From JABJGO01 sp963921245 (GTDB lineage Bacteria > Pseudomonadota > Alphaproteobacteria > Rhodospirillales > Casp-alpha2), in assembly GCA_963921245.4 (NCBI GenBank), contig CAWUEY030000001.1, forward strand, positions 124,001-188,000: a stretch of 64,000 nt of DNA. Reading direction: 5' to 3'. The position numbers and the translations under genes were made by a program. This document shows, one piece after another, positions 24,933-34,308 of this stretch. The notes under the pieces were generated by a model. The model ran no database searches. It saw only the letters and a program-made list of their open reading frames with translations, and was not told where the DNA came from. How positions within the stretch are numbered: position 1 is the stretch's first letter; the number at the start of each line of letters is the position of its first letter.

Positions 24933-26327
24933 TTATTGATTCCCATCCAGGCCGTTGGCTTCCAGCGTTTTCAGTTTTTCGATGATTGAGGAGTCACGTA
25001 CGTCATTGGGATCGTTCTCATGGTCGAATTGAATGTTCATCACGGCTTCGCCAATACGCAGCAGGTAGGCAGTGTCGTCGTTGCCCTTTGCCGGAAAATT
25101 GAGCACCGTATCCTGTCCGTAGGTGCGAACAGACAAGCCCTCTGGGTTTACGGGTTGTGGTGGCAAGGTGCCGGACTTTAGAGCGTTTATCTGTTTCCGG
25201 ATGCGACGCCGATAGAGAGAGATCCCTCGGTCTGTGGGCATAAGGTTCTCGCCCCGGTGAGTCGTGATTGGCCCCATGCCTTCTACGGCTTCTGCATCTG
25301 CCGGAAAGCGCTGCTTTTCCTCAGGCGGGCGATCAACAATTTCGCCCTGTTCGATCATCTCGCAGCCTTCCCTGGTATTGTACTCGTGCGGGTCGCCGCG
25401 CTCACCGAAGTTGCCCCAGGCATACGCGACAGAGTTTTCATCATCGATGGGAACAACCCATCGGGTGAAAGCCGAACGCCCGAAATACCGCGATTGCATG
25501 CCATCGGTCGCATAGGCCGCACCGGCCTGGGTGAAATTGGGTAGAATAAGTTCATTGACTCGCACCCAGGCATTGTCACCCACCCGGCGGGTCGAAGACC
25601 CGAGATAGTGATTGTCATTGCGCTCGTAAAATTTCAGGGCACCAATTTCAGCCATGCCGTCAGAAAATTGCGGATGGCTGTTCTGGCTGTGCAGGAACGT
25701 GGTGTGAACCGGGTCCATAATGGCATCAAGGACCTGTATCCAGTTGCAGGTATATTTGACTTCGTAGGGGCGCGTTGTAATGCCCTCGACCTCAAAGGCA
25801 TCGTATAACGGAAATTCGGGCATGGTTTCCGGCTTGCCCATGTAGGTAAAGATCAATCCGTTAAATTCAACAACGGGATAGGCACCCAGGCGCGTGTTGT
25901 TTCGAACCTTGATCGCCGGTTCCGCATCGGCGGATTCGGCCGGTGTTTCCAGAATTTCGCCATCCAGGGCGAATAGCCAACCGTGATAACAACACCGGAT
26001 ACCGCGATCTTCACACTTTCCGTACTCCAGTGACGCACGACGGTGGGGGCAATACTTGTGAACCAAACCGATCCTGTTCTCTTTGCTATAGCGAAAGAGA
26101 ACAAGTTCTTCGCCCAGGATTTTGATGGCTTTTGGTAGTTCGCCCAGGGACCGGGTCATGAGGACCGGGTGCCAGAAACAGCGAAGATACTCACCGCAGG
26201 GTGTGCCGGGGCCGACCCGAGCAATTTCCTCGTCAATGCCTGCTGGTTGGGATTGATCGTAGCCGACAAATTGACTTCCAGGTGGTGTCATTAAAACGGG
26301 TTTTGGATTTTGCGGGGCCTGATCCAT
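24933..26327 (-). CDS. Rieske non-heme iron oxygenase, large subunit
   Basis: A 464-residue aromatic-ring-hydroxylating-type oxygenase. The Rieske motif CPHRRASL ... CCYHGW binds the 2Fe-2S cluster (about residues 95-120); DAIMDPVHTTFLHS gives the two histidines of the catalytic iron site. The domain layout resembles phthalate 4,5-dioxygenase and demethylases. The start MDQAPQNP at 26327 has AGGGAGACC just before it; an upstream ATG at 26360 is less likely. No reductase partner is seen nearby. Divergent from the Lrp regulator, with two likely operators between them. Confidence 0.87.
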   Translation of the reverse strand: MDQAPQNPKPVLMTPPGSQFVGYDQSQPAGIDEEIARVGPGTPCGEYLRCFWHPVLMTRSLGELPKAIKILGEELVLFRYSKENRIGLVHKYCPHRRASLEYGKCEDRGIRCCYHGWLFALDGEILETPAESADAEPAIKVRNNTRLGAYPVVEFNGLIFTYMGKPETMPEFPLYDAFEVEGITTRPYEVKYTCNWIQVLDAIMDPVHTTFLHSQNSHPQFSDGMAEIGALKFYERNDNHYLGSSTRRVGDNAWVRVNELILPNFTQAGAAYATDGMQSRYFGRSAFTRWVVPIDDENSVAYAWGNFGERGDPHEYNTREGCEMIEQGEIVDRPPEEKQRFPADAEAVEGMGPITTHRGENLMPTDRGISLYRRRIRKQINALKSGTLPPQPVNPEGLSVRTYGQDTVLNFPAKGNDDTAYLLRIGEAVMNIQFDHENDPNDVRDSSIIEKLKTLEANGLDGNQ

Positions 26328-26376
26328 GGATGGTCTCCCTAATAATAAGGACTGCCTCATGTTACGGGTGTTTAAA

Positions 26377-26453
26377 ATACGTTATTCGCAATACATAAAA
26401 GTTTTGTTTGGTTGATTACGCATGTCAATAGATATATGATACGATATTCGTAT
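26377..26453. promoter_or_regulatory. paired operators in the Rieske / Lrp divergent promoter
   Basis: ATACG-TT-ATTCG-CA at 26377-26390 and ATACG-AT-ATTCG-TA at 26439-26452 share a 14-bp pattern; the second is a perfect palindrome (ATACGA-TAT-TCGTAT). Centres are 62 bp apart, about six helical turns, so one Lrp-type octamer could bind both from the same face. The adjacent regulator at 26578 is the obvious ligand-responsive candidate. Confidence 0.5.
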
Positions 26454-26577
26454 TAAAATCATTGACTTGTAAGAAATTCGCAGTTACGGCTAAAAAATAA
26501 GCATCGGGTTGCCGAAGATGCCACCACGCAACCTAGCGGAGTGCCAAGTGGCTCGAGGTATCGGAACAGGGCAAAGC

Positions 26578-27099
26578 ATGACAAATATTGCGGATCGCAA
26601 GTTTGCGCCGAGACCTGCGCGACAATTCGACAAGTCTTCCCCCGATGATCAGTTAAACCGATCCATCATTGCCATGCTGCAACGGGATGGCCGTATGCCG
26701 TTTTCTGAAATCGCCCAGGAGCTGGGTGTGTCGGAAGGAACGATCCGTAACCGTGTAGCCAGTATGAAACAGGCCGATATGTTACGGATTGTCGCTATCG
26801 TCGATCCGGTCGCTGCGCAGTACAAAACCGACTCCATGTTGGGTATCAAGATTGCCCCCGGCCATACTCCGCAATCTGTTGCCCGCCGTCTCGCTGAGCT
26901 GCCGGACGTGGTCTACATCCTCTGGGTTAGCGGACGATTTGACCTTCTGATCGAGGTGGTCAGCAACGACCGAGACGGCTTTCTGGAATTTCTGAATACG
27001 GAGATTCATGGCCAACCCGATATCACGGCCAGTGAAACCATGATGGGCCTGAAGAACTTCAAGAACCAGTTCCTGCTCAAACGAAACTGGAGCGAATGA
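26578..27099 (+). CDS. Lrp/AsnC family transcriptional regulator
   Basis: A 173-residue regulator. The N-terminal helix-turn-helix is DDQLNRSIIAMLQRDGRMPF followed by AQELGVSEGTIRNRV (about residues 24-65), and the rest is a RAM/Lrp ligand domain (SMLGIKIAP, VYILWVSGRFDLLIEVV). The start MTNIADRK at 26578 was chosen; an upstream in-frame ATG at 26509 adds a Pro/Cys-rich leader. Divergent from the Rieske gene and 50 bp ahead of the glutamine-synthetase-like ligase, it likely controls both. Confidence 0.9.
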   Translation: MTNIADRKFAPRPARQFDKSSPDDQLNRSIIAMLQRDGRMPFSEIAQELGVSEGTIRNRVASMKQADMLRIVAIVDPVAAQYKTDSMLGIKIAPGHTPQSVARRLAELPDVVYILWVSGRFDLLIEVVSNDRDGFLEFLNTEIHGQPDITASETMMGLKNFKNQFLLKRNWSE

Positions 27100-27149
27100 A
27101 GTTAATCGAAGATATGAGAACGCATTTTCTATTTTACGGGAGATTATGA

Positions 27150-28565
27150 ATGACTGAATATGTAGAAACATTTTCCGAGGCTCTGCCATCGGATGAACGC
27201 ATTGCAGAAGTGCGCAAGGAACTTGACGAAGCAGGCGTCAAATACGTGCTGTCCAGCTGGATTGACCTGCACGGCATTCCAAAAACTAAACCCGTTCCCA
27301 TGAGCGACTTTGAAGCTCTGTGTAAGGGTAAGGGGCCGCAGTTTGCGGTACATTCCGTGTCTTTTGTTCCAGAGCTGTCCCCAGCTGATTCCGATCAGGT
27401 AATGGTGCCGGATCTTGACGCGGTATACATTTGCCCCTGGGACAATTCCATGGCGATCATCTTTGCCGACCTGTTCTGGGAAGATGCGCCGTATAATGTT
27501 TGCCCGCGCCAAGCCCTGAAACGGATTATCAGGGAAGGCACGGAAAAGGGTTACTCGGGAATGTGCGGCATTGAACCAGAGTTCATTGCCATGCGCTATG
27601 ACGAAGACGGCAAGCCGGTAAAAGCCATTGATGACGACCCGCCCGACGGATTGCGGCCCCGCCGTCAGGCCTTCGGTTATGACGTGGAGTATTCCCTCGA
27701 TTCAATGCCGTTCTTCAAGGACATGATTGACATCCTGGAAGATCTGGGCTGGAACGTACATGACGTTGTGGCAGAGGGTGCTTACTCTCAGTTTGAACTG
27801 GATTTTCACTACACCAATCTTCTTGAAATGGCCGACCGGTTGGTCTTCCTGCGCATCCTCCTGAAAGAGGTTGCCAAAGAACACGGCATGTTCATCACCT
27901 TCATGCCGAAACCTACGGTTGGTGACTGGCGTTCAGGCGCACACATTAATATGTCAATTGTCCGCACGGATGATCCGGATGTGAACATTTTCGGCAACAG
28001 CAAAGACGGCTGGTCCGAAGAGTCACGCTATGCCGTCGGTGGTTTGATGAAGCACGCTGAGGGCCTGACGGGCGTTACCTGTCCTACCGTCAATTCCTAT
28101 AACGGTCTCGTCCCTCGAGTTGGCGGGTTTGAAGGCGGCACCGTCACTTGGGCGCCGACGAACATCACTTATGGTTTCAACAATCGGTCCGCCCAGTTCC
28201 GTCTGCCGCAAAGCCGGTATTGCATTGAGAACCGTGCTGCCGATATGACCATGAACGCCTATCTGGGTCTTGCCATGTCCTTTGCCGCGGCGGTGGAGGG
28301 GGTTGAGAACAAGATCGACCCGGGTGAGCCGACCGATCGTGACCTCTACGAAATGACCGAAGAGGAATATGTGGAAGCCGGTATCCGTCGCCTGCCGCGA
28401 AACCTGATGATGGCCATCGAAGCCCTTAAGGCCGATGGCCTGGCCGAACATGTCATGGGTCCGGTGATGAAGAAATCCTATATCGCCTACAAGGTCGATG
28501 AATGGGAACGCTATCATCAGGCCGTAACAGACTGGGAGGTACAGGAATACTTGCGCCTCTATTAA
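27150..28565 (+). CDS. glutamine synthetase family amide ligase (GlnT / gamma-glutamylamine synthetase type)
   Basis: A 471-residue member of the glutamine synthetase superfamily. The N-terminal beta-grasp (SSWIDLHGIPKTKPVP) is followed by the metal-binding Glu in CGIEPEF, then VAEGAYSQFELDF, the SGAHINMS (HxN) motif and SAQFRLPQS. Homologues make glutamine or gamma-glutamyl-amines (GMA synthetase, glutamylanilide synthase), so with an oxygenase beside it a catabolic amine-activating role is likely. Ends 15 bp before a strong terminator. Confidence 0.87.
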   Translation: MTEYVETFSEALPSDERIAEVRKELDEAGVKYVLSSWIDLHGIPKTKPVPMSDFEALCKGKGPQFAVHSVSFVPELSPADSDQVMVPDLDAVYICPWDNSMAIIFADLFWEDAPYNVCPRQALKRIIREGTEKGYSGMCGIEPEFIAMRYDEDGKPVKAIDDDPPDGLRPRRQAFGYDVEYSLDSMPFFKDMIDILEDLGWNVHDVVAEGAYSQFELDFHYTNLLEMADRLVFLRILLKEVAKEHGMFITFMPKPTVGDWRSGAHINMSIVRTDDPDVNIFGNSKDGWSEESRYAVGGLMKHAEGLTGVTCPTVNSYNGLVPRVGGFEGGTVTWAPTNITYGFNNRSAQFRLPQSRYCIENRAADMTMNAYLGLAMSFAAAVEGVENKIDPGEPTDRDLYEMTEEEYVEAGIRRLPRNLMMAIEALKADGLAEHVMGPVMKKSYIAYKVDEWERYHQAVTDWEVQEYLRLY

Positions 28566-28579
28566 GACAACGAGACAAT

Positions 28580-28608
28580 CTGGCGGGTTAGACCCGCCAG
28601 ATTGGTTT
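28580..28608 (+). terminator. rho-independent terminator of the ligase gene
   Basis: CTGGCGGG (28580-28587) pairs perfectly with CCCGCCAG (28593-28600), loop TTAGA, and is followed by ATTGGTTTT. It lies 15 bp past the stop of the glutamine-synthetase-like gene, so the next gene likely has its own promoter. Confidence 0.75.
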
Positions 28609-28638
28609 TGGGCGGTGGCACAGTGATGGGGTGATGAT

Positions 28639-29658
28639 ATGAGTGATCATAGAATATTCGAACTTGGTGACGTGCCGTTACAATCGGGCGAGGTTCTGAA
28701 GAACGCCAAACTTTCCTATCAGGTGTATGGCACCCTCAATGAAGCAGGTGATAATGTGGTCGTCATGCCCACATTCTATACGGGCACACATAGACGCAAC
28801 GAGGGGTTTTTCGGTTCTGGTCGTGCGGTTGATCCGGCGCGACACTTTATCGTGTGCATCAATCTGATGGGGAATGGTTTTTCCTCATCGCCCAGCAATA
28901 CAGCCGCCCCTCAGGATGGCCCGCGGTTCCCCAAAACAACGCTTTACGACAATATCGCCTGCCAGCACCGCTTGCTGACCGAGGAACTGGGCGTTACGGA
29001 AATTGCCCTGGTCACAGGATGGTCCATGGCCGGATGCCAGTCCTATCAGTGGGCGGCACAGTACCCGGATATGGTCAAGGCTATCGTTCCCTACTGCGCG
29101 TCTGCAAAGACATCACCGCACAACAATGTGTTCCTCGAAGGGGTGAAAGCCGCCCTGCAGGCGGACGTCACCTGGAACAACGGGGATTATGACCGGCAAC
29201 CCGAAACGGGCCTGCGGGCCTTTGGTCGGGTGTATGCAGGATGGGCTTTCTCTCAGACCTTCTATCGGGAAGGACTCTATAAACAACTCGGTTTTGAAAC
29301 TGTTGAGGACCTGCTTTTGGATTGGGAAGCCAACCACGTGGATAACTGGGATGCCAACAATTTGCTCGCCAAGCTGTGGAGTTGGCAGAATGGTGATATC
29401 AGCGCCAACGAACGCTATAACGGTGATTTTCAGCGGACTCTAGGTTCAATTTCCGCACGTGCGGTGTTGATACCGTGTACCAATGATCTTTACTTTCCGC
29501 CGGAAGATAACGAGATCGAAGCGCGATACATGCCGACTGTAGCTTTTAAACCTTTCGACTCACCCTGGGGTCATTGCGTTGCAAGTCCGGGCAACGAACC
29601 GGCTTTTGCTCAGTTCCTGGATGACGCCATCGCGTCCGTATTGCGTTCGGATGGCTAG
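28639..29658 (+). CDS. alpha/beta hydrolase, MetX-like
   Basis: A 339-residue alpha/beta-hydrolase of the homoserine-O-acetyltransferase-like group: KLSYQVYGTLNE near 24-35, YTGTHRRN and NLMGNGFSSSPSN, the nucleophile serine in GWSMAG (S129), aspartate in CTNDLYFPPEDN, and histidine in SPWGHCVASPG. True MetX prefers different residues around the active site, and the context is not methionine synthesis, so a hydrolase for a product of the neighbouring gene cluster is plausible. The gene follows the terminator after the ligase. Confidence 0.82.
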   Translation: MSDHRIFELGDVPLQSGEVLKNAKLSYQVYGTLNEAGDNVVVMPTFYTGTHRRNEGFFGSGRAVDPARHFIVCINLMGNGFSSSPSNTAAPQDGPRFPKTTLYDNIACQHRLLTEELGVTEIALVTGWSMAGCQSYQWAAQYPDMVKAIVPYCASAKTSPHNNVFLEGVKAALQADVTWNNGDYDRQPETGLRAFGRVYAGWAFSQTFYREGLYKQLGFETVEDLLLDWEANHVDNWDANNLLAKLWSWQNGDISANERYNGDFQRTLGSISARAVLIPCTNDLYFPPEDNEIEARYMPTVAFKPFDSPWGHCVASPGNEPAFAQFLDDAIASVLRSDG

Positions 29659-29659
29659 G

Positions 29660-30490
29660 GTCATAACCTATCAAGGTTTATGTGTTTCAATGTGTTGGCA
29701 TTCAGCTTATGGAGGTTTTCTGCCATGAAGGATCTTTTTTGGCTTTCCGACTAGCAATGGGCATTGATCGAACCACATCTGCCATATCGGGCGGCGGGTT
29801 GATGATCGGCGGGTAATCTCGGGCATCATCCATGTGTTGCAATCGGGCTTGCGCTGGCGAGACTGTCCTGAGGCATACGGCCCCTCGACGACGATCTATA
29901 ACCGCTATAACCGCTGGTCGCAGAAGGGGTATTGGCAGTATCTGTTTGCGGCGCTGAGGAGGGTGCTGGGCGAGGTTAGGCAAGAGATTTCCATGGATGC
30001 CACGCGCGTTCTGGCGCACCGCTCGGCCGGTGGCGGAAAAGGGGGGCCTTTGTTCAGACCATCGGCCGTACAAAGGGAGACCGCAACACCAAGGTTCACG
30101 CCATAAGTGACGTACACTGTCGCCCCCTGGCGTTCTGTCTGACGCTGGGTCAGGTTGACCACATCACGGGTGGTGAAATGCTGGCAGGCAACCTGCCCAA
30201 AGCCCGTTACCTGATCGCCGATAAAGCCTACGATGCCAACCACTGGCGCGACGGGTTAAAACGCTGGCGCAGCACGCCGGTCATACCGAACAGGTCCAAC
30301 CGTAAGACACCTTATCCATTCGACCCTGAACGCTACAAAAAAACCGCAATGGTATTGAGCGCATGTTCGCAAGGCTTAAGGACTGGCGGCGCAACGCCAC
30401 AAAATACCACAAAAACGCCGACAACTTCATGGCCGCTCTATGCATCGTCGCCATCATATGCTACTGGATTTGAATGAGTCTCGACCCTAA
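29660..30490 (+). mobile_element. IS5-family (IS427-like) remnant
   Basis: TAGGGTC occurs near both ends (29658-29664 and, on the opposite strand, about 30483-30489) and may be the terminal repeats. Between them is one degenerate transposase. It separates the MetX-like gene from the TVP38 gene. Exact ends are uncertain. Confidence 0.7.
29725..30473 (+). pseudogene. IS5-family transposase, broken
   Basis: MKDLFWLSD then TAG instead of a codon before QWALIEPHLP; two further frame changes follow, with VDDRRVISGIIHVLQSGLRW, MDATRVLAHR and LIADKAYDANHWRDGL, and a final ERMFARLKDWRRNATKYHKN containing the DDE glutamate. Because no frame spans the protein it is inactive. Confidence 0.85.
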
Positions 30491-30509
30491 GATCGTTGGG
30501 GATTAGAGG

Positions 30510-31262
30510 ATGACAGAACAGGTCATGGAAAAGAGGGAAAAACCGGCAAAAAACGGAAAATTGGGGCGGAGGAAAATTCTGCCGTTACTGGCGATTGTCG
30601 CTGGTTTTGTGGTGTTTTTTGCGTTTGGTGGACATAATTACCTATCATTTTCGGCCCTGTCCGAACATCGGGAAACCCTGCAGACATGGTACGCCGAGAA
30701 TACCTTCGTGGTCACCGTCGGGTTCTGTGTTCTTTATGCGCTAGCGGTCGCCTTTTCATTGCCGGGGGCTGTTTGGATGACGTTGCTGGGCGGATTCATG
30801 TTTGGAACCGTGCTGGGGGCGGTTTTGATAATTTCTTCCGCAACGCTTGGCGCCGTTCTCATTTTTTTGGCGGCAAGGTATGCTCTGGCTGATTTCTTTC
30901 GGGCTAGAGCCGGCGCGACCATTCAGAAAATGGAAGCAGGCTTCAGGCAAAATGCCATGTCCTATCTGTTGGTGTTGAGGTTGGTCCCGATATTCCCGTT
31001 TTGGCTGGTTAATTTGGTGCCCGCCTTTCTCGGTGTTCGACTCAGTACCTATACGATTGCCACGTTTCTGGGCATTATTCCGGGCAGTGTTGTCTATTGC
31101 AGTGTTGGCAGCGGTCTGGGCGATTTGTTTGAACAGGGTAGGGAGCCCGATCTCAGCATCATTTTCCAACCCAACATCCTCTTACCAATCCTCGGGCTTG
31201 CCGGGCTTTCCATGCTTCCCGTCGTTTATAAAAAAATCAAGAGCAAGACCTCTGACGCATGA
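30510..31262 (+). CDS. TVP38/TMEM64 family membrane protein
   Basis: A 250-residue membrane protein with six hydrophobic segments. The VTT/SNARE-associated domain is recognisable by FSLPGAVWMTLLGGFMFG, then RLVPIFPFWLVNLVPAFLGV and GIIPGSVVYCSVGSGL. DedA-like relatives in this family scramble lipids or influence membrane stress, while bacterial TVP38 function is not settled. It lies 44 bp before a mercuric-reductase-like gene; this TVP38-reductase pair is common in proteobacteria and suggests a joint redox or metal-related role. Confidence 0.87.
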   Translation: MTEQVMEKREKPAKNGKLGRRKILPLLAIVAGFVVFFAFGGHNYLSFSALSEHRETLQTWYAENTFVVTVGFCVLYALAVAFSLPGAVWMTLLGGFMFGTVLGAVLIISSATLGAVLIFLAARYALADFFRARAGATIQKMEAGFRQNAMSYLLVLRLVPIFPFWLVNLVPAFLGVRLSTYTIATFLGIIPGSVVYCSVGSGLGDLFEQGREPDLSIIFQPNILLPILGLAGLSMLPVVYKKIKSKTSDA

Positions 31263-31306
31263 TCAGATGGACCACGTTGGGAATAGGCACCTGAAAGACC
31301 ACCTTA

Positions 31307-32734
31307 ATGTCTGAAACCATTAAAACCGATATTTGTGTCATTGGTGCCGGCTCCGCCGGATTATCCGTCGCGGCAGGCGCGGCCATGCTGGGTGCCGATA
31401 CAGTCTTGATAGAAAAGCACCTCATGGGGGGCGACTGTCTGAACTTCGGATGTGTGCCTTCGAAGGCCATGCTGGCGGCAGGCAAGGCCGCACACGGATT
31501 TACCGCCGCGGGGCAATTCGGCATTGAGCCCGCACAACCCGTGATTAACCACGACGCCGTATACGAACACATTCACGGGGTCATTGCAGCAATTGAGCCC
31601 AATGACTCGGTGGAACGGTTCGAAGGGCTCGGTGTCAATGTTATCCAGGGAGAGGGGCGTTTTGTCAGGCCCCGTGACGTGGAAGTCAATGGCAAACGCA
31701 TTCGGGCCCGCCGGTTTGTCATCTCAACCGGGTCTTCGCCCGCCGTTCCGCCCATACCCGGTCTCGACAAGGTGCCGTTCCACACCAATGAGACCATTTT
31801 TCACAAGCGCGAGTTCCCCTCCCGTCTAATTGTCATCGGTGGTGGTCCCATCGGCTGTGAACTGGCGCAGGCACACCGGCGTCTAGGCGCCGCCGTTACG
31901 CTTTTGGAGCTGTTCTCTATCATGCCCAAGGATGACCCGGAGCTCGTCGATGTCGCTCGACAGTCCATGATCGCGGACGGCATCGACCTGCGTGAAGGGG
32001 TGAGCGTGGCTCGTGTCGAGAAATCCGGGGACGGGGTTGCCGTTATCCTGAATACCGCCGCCGGTGAAGAACGGATAGAAGGATCTCATCTGTTACTGGC
32101 GACGGGCCGCAAACCCAATCTGGACAGTCTCAATCTGGACGCCGCCGGTATCAGGCATTCCACACGGGGTATCGATGTGGATACCCGCCTGCGGACCTCT
32201 AACAGGAAGGTGTTTGCCATTGGTGATTGTGCGGGCGGATTGCAGTTTACCCATGTTGCCTCCTATCACGCCGGGATCGTCATTCGAAACGCGCTGTTCC
32301 AGATGCCTGCAAAGGCGGATCATCGCTTTATCCCCTGGGTAACGTATACGTCGCCCGAGGTGGCACAGGTTGGTCTTGACGAACAACAAGCCCGCGAACA
32401 GCTCGGCAGTGGGTTTCAGGTCTTGCGCTGGCCGTTTCACGAAAACGACAGGGCACAGGCCGTGCGCGATACGTCTGGTTTGATCAAGGTCGTTGTAACA
32501 CCGAAAGGCAAGATACTGGGGGCGGGCATCGTTGGTCCCAACGCAGGTGAGCTGATACAGGTCTGGCAACTTGCCCTTTCGCAGGGCATGAAAATTGGCG
32601 CCATGGCGGGCATGGTCGCGCCCTATCCGACCCTTGGCGAAGTGTCCAAGCGGATCGCCGGTAGTTTCTATACTCCGAAACTGTTTGGTGAGCGCACCAA
32701 GAAGATCGTTCGGTTCCTGTCAAGGCTCGGTTGA
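31307..32734 (+). CDS. FAD-dependent disulfide oxidoreductase (mercuric reductase / lipoamide dehydrogenase type)
   Basis: A 475-residue class I pyridine-nucleotide disulfide oxidoreductase: GAGSAGLSVAAGAAMLGA for FAD, the redox-active pair in GGDCLNFGCVPSK (about residues 40-52), IVIGGGPIGCELAQ for NAD(P)H, FAIGDCAGG, and the dimerisation domain ending in PTLGEVSKRIA. The N-terminal heavy-metal domain and C-terminal vicinal cysteines of true MerA are absent, so it is a MerA-like enzyme of unknown substrate. Confidence 0.87.
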   Translation: MSETIKTDICVIGAGSAGLSVAAGAAMLGADTVLIEKHLMGGDCLNFGCVPSKAMLAAGKAAHGFTAAGQFGIEPAQPVINHDAVYEHIHGVIAAIEPNDSVERFEGLGVNVIQGEGRFVRPRDVEVNGKRIRARRFVISTGSSPAVPPIPGLDKVPFHTNETIFHKREFPSRLIVIGGGPIGCELAQAHRRLGAAVTLLELFSIMPKDDPELVDVARQSMIADGIDLREGVSVARVEKSGDGVAVILNTAAGEERIEGSHLLLATGRKPNLDSLNLDAAGIRHSTRGIDVDTRLRTSNRKVFAIGDCAGGLQFTHVASYHAGIVIRNALFQMPAKADHRFIPWVTYTSPEVAQVGLDEQQAREQLGSGFQVLRWPFHENDRAQAVRDTSGLIKVVVTPKGKILGAGIVGPNAGELIQVWQLALSQGMKIGAMAGMVAPYPTLGEVSKRIAGSFYTPKLFGERTKKIVRFLSRLG

Positions 32735-32811
32735 AGATATATCGACCGATTGCGGATGTTGCACCCCCGGCTGACGGATGACAGCATAGCCGTGCAGTCA
32801 GGAAGCTTGTA

Positions 32812-34308
32812 GTGGCCGATCAGAAAACCGAACCGACGGGTAATGCGGTTGAAGAGTCCTTACCGACCTCTGGGCGAGGGTTGATATGGGGGTTGTCCGC
32901 CCGCCTGATGGTTCTGACCATTGCCTTCCTGATGTTGGCAGAATTCCTTATTTGGGCACCATCTGTCGCACGTTACCGGCTTGATTACCTTCAGGAACAT
33001 CTGGCCGAGGCGCATCTCGCCATGGTGGCGGTAGACGCCATGAAATCCGATTCCGTTGACATGGATCTGGAGGAACAATTGCTGCTCTATACTGGGACGC
33101 ATGGCATCGTTCTGAACCTGACGGATCACCGCATGCTGATGGTTGGTGAAACCATGCCCCCACGCGTGGATATTGATGTCGATTTATCCAACAGTTCACT
33201 GTTGTCGTTACAGGTCGACGCCTTCCGCACCCTGGCGCAACCGAAAAACCGGGTATTACGGGTGCTGGGTGTGTCGCCAAAGGATCCTGGCATTCTGGTA
33301 GAGGTGATTATTGATGAACACCTCCTGCGGATGGCGATGATCAATTTTTCATGGCGCATACTTGGGCTGTCTGTGGTGATTTCCCTGTTTACGGCTGTGT
33401 TGGTGTTTCTCAGTCTGAATTGGCTGATGGTGCGCCCGATCCGGCGTATTATCCGAAACCTTGGCCGGTTTCGGGACCGCCCGGAAGATGCAACCCGGGT
33501 CATTGAGGTTTCCCGCCGCACCGATGAAATCGGCATCGCGGAACGGGAACTCCAGGGGATGCAGGAAGAAGTCCGTCGCTCCCTGGGACAGAAAACGCGC
33601 TTGGCTGCCCTTGGTGCGGCGGTTGCCCGGGTGACCCACGACTTGCGCAATACATTGGCGACTGTGGCACTGGCGTCCGAACGACTGTCTTCCATTCAGG
33701 ACACTAAGGTCCAACGGGTCATGCCGCGCCTCTATCAAGCCATTGATCGCGCCGTTCGTTTGTGCAGCCAGACCATCGACTACGTTAGTGCCAGTGATTT
33801 GAAACTGCGAAAAGAACCTTTTCATCTGGCTGAGCTTATGTCCGAGGTGGATGTGGCGCTCAGGGAGATTGACCTGCCCGCAGAACATGATGGGCAGGAT
33901 GAAAAGATCGAGATGAGCTGGCAAAACAGGGTTCCGTTCGAAATTACGGTGGTCGGTGACCGGCACCAGCTTTTTCGAGCGTTCAGCAATCTTGCCCAGA
34001 ATGCCCGGCTCGAGGGCGCGACGACGTTTGTCGTTGCGGCGTCAATGATGCCGGACGGGAAAAATGTTATCATCCATCTGGTGGATGATGGGCCGGGATT
34101 ACCTATGAAAACGCAGGAGCAGTTGTTTCAGCCTTTTGCCGGATCTTCGCGCAAGGGTGGCACCGGTCTCGGACTTGTCATCGCCTATGACATCTTCCAA
34201 GCCCACGGCGGGCGGATTGATTTGATTGAAACCGGCCCGGAAGGAACCGATTTTTGTATTGAGTTACCCGCGGAAGAAGCGCCACTGATTTTGGATGATG
34301 AGGAATGA
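32812..34308 (+). CDS. membrane sensor histidine kinase
   Basis: A 498-residue kinase with two transmembrane helices (about 28-50 and 181-206) around a periplasmic sensor of about 130 residues, a HAMP linker, the H-box ARVTHDLRNTL with H276, GDRHQLFRAFSNLAQNARL (N-box), DDGPGLP and KGGTGLGLVIA (G-boxes). The start is GTG at 32812 with AGGAAG 7 bp earlier. No response regulator is adjacent. It overlaps tam by ATGA, so both are translationally coupled. Confidence 0.9.
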   Translation: MADQKTEPTGNAVEESLPTSGRGLIWGLSARLMVLTIAFLMLAEFLIWAPSVARYRLDYLQEHLAEAHLAMVAVDAMKSDSVDMDLEEQLLLYTGTHGIVLNLTDHRMLMVGETMPPRVDIDVDLSNSSLLSLQVDAFRTLAQPKNRVLRVLGVSPKDPGILVEVIIDEHLLRMAMINFSWRILGLSVVISLFTAVLVFLSLNWLMVRPIRRIIRNLGRFRDRPEDATRVIEVSRRTDEIGIAERELQGMQEEVRRSLGQKTRLAALGAAVARVTHDLRNTLATVALASERLSSIQDTKVQRVMPRLYQAIDRAVRLCSQTIDYVSASDLKLRKEPFHLAELMSEVDVALREIDLPAEHDGQDEKIEMSWQNRVPFEITVVGDRHQLFRAFSNLAQNARLEGATTFVVAASMMPDGKNVIIHLVDDGPGLPMKTQEQLFQPFAGSSRKGGTGLGLVIAYDIFQAHGGRIDLIETGPEGTDFCIELPAEEAPLILDDEE

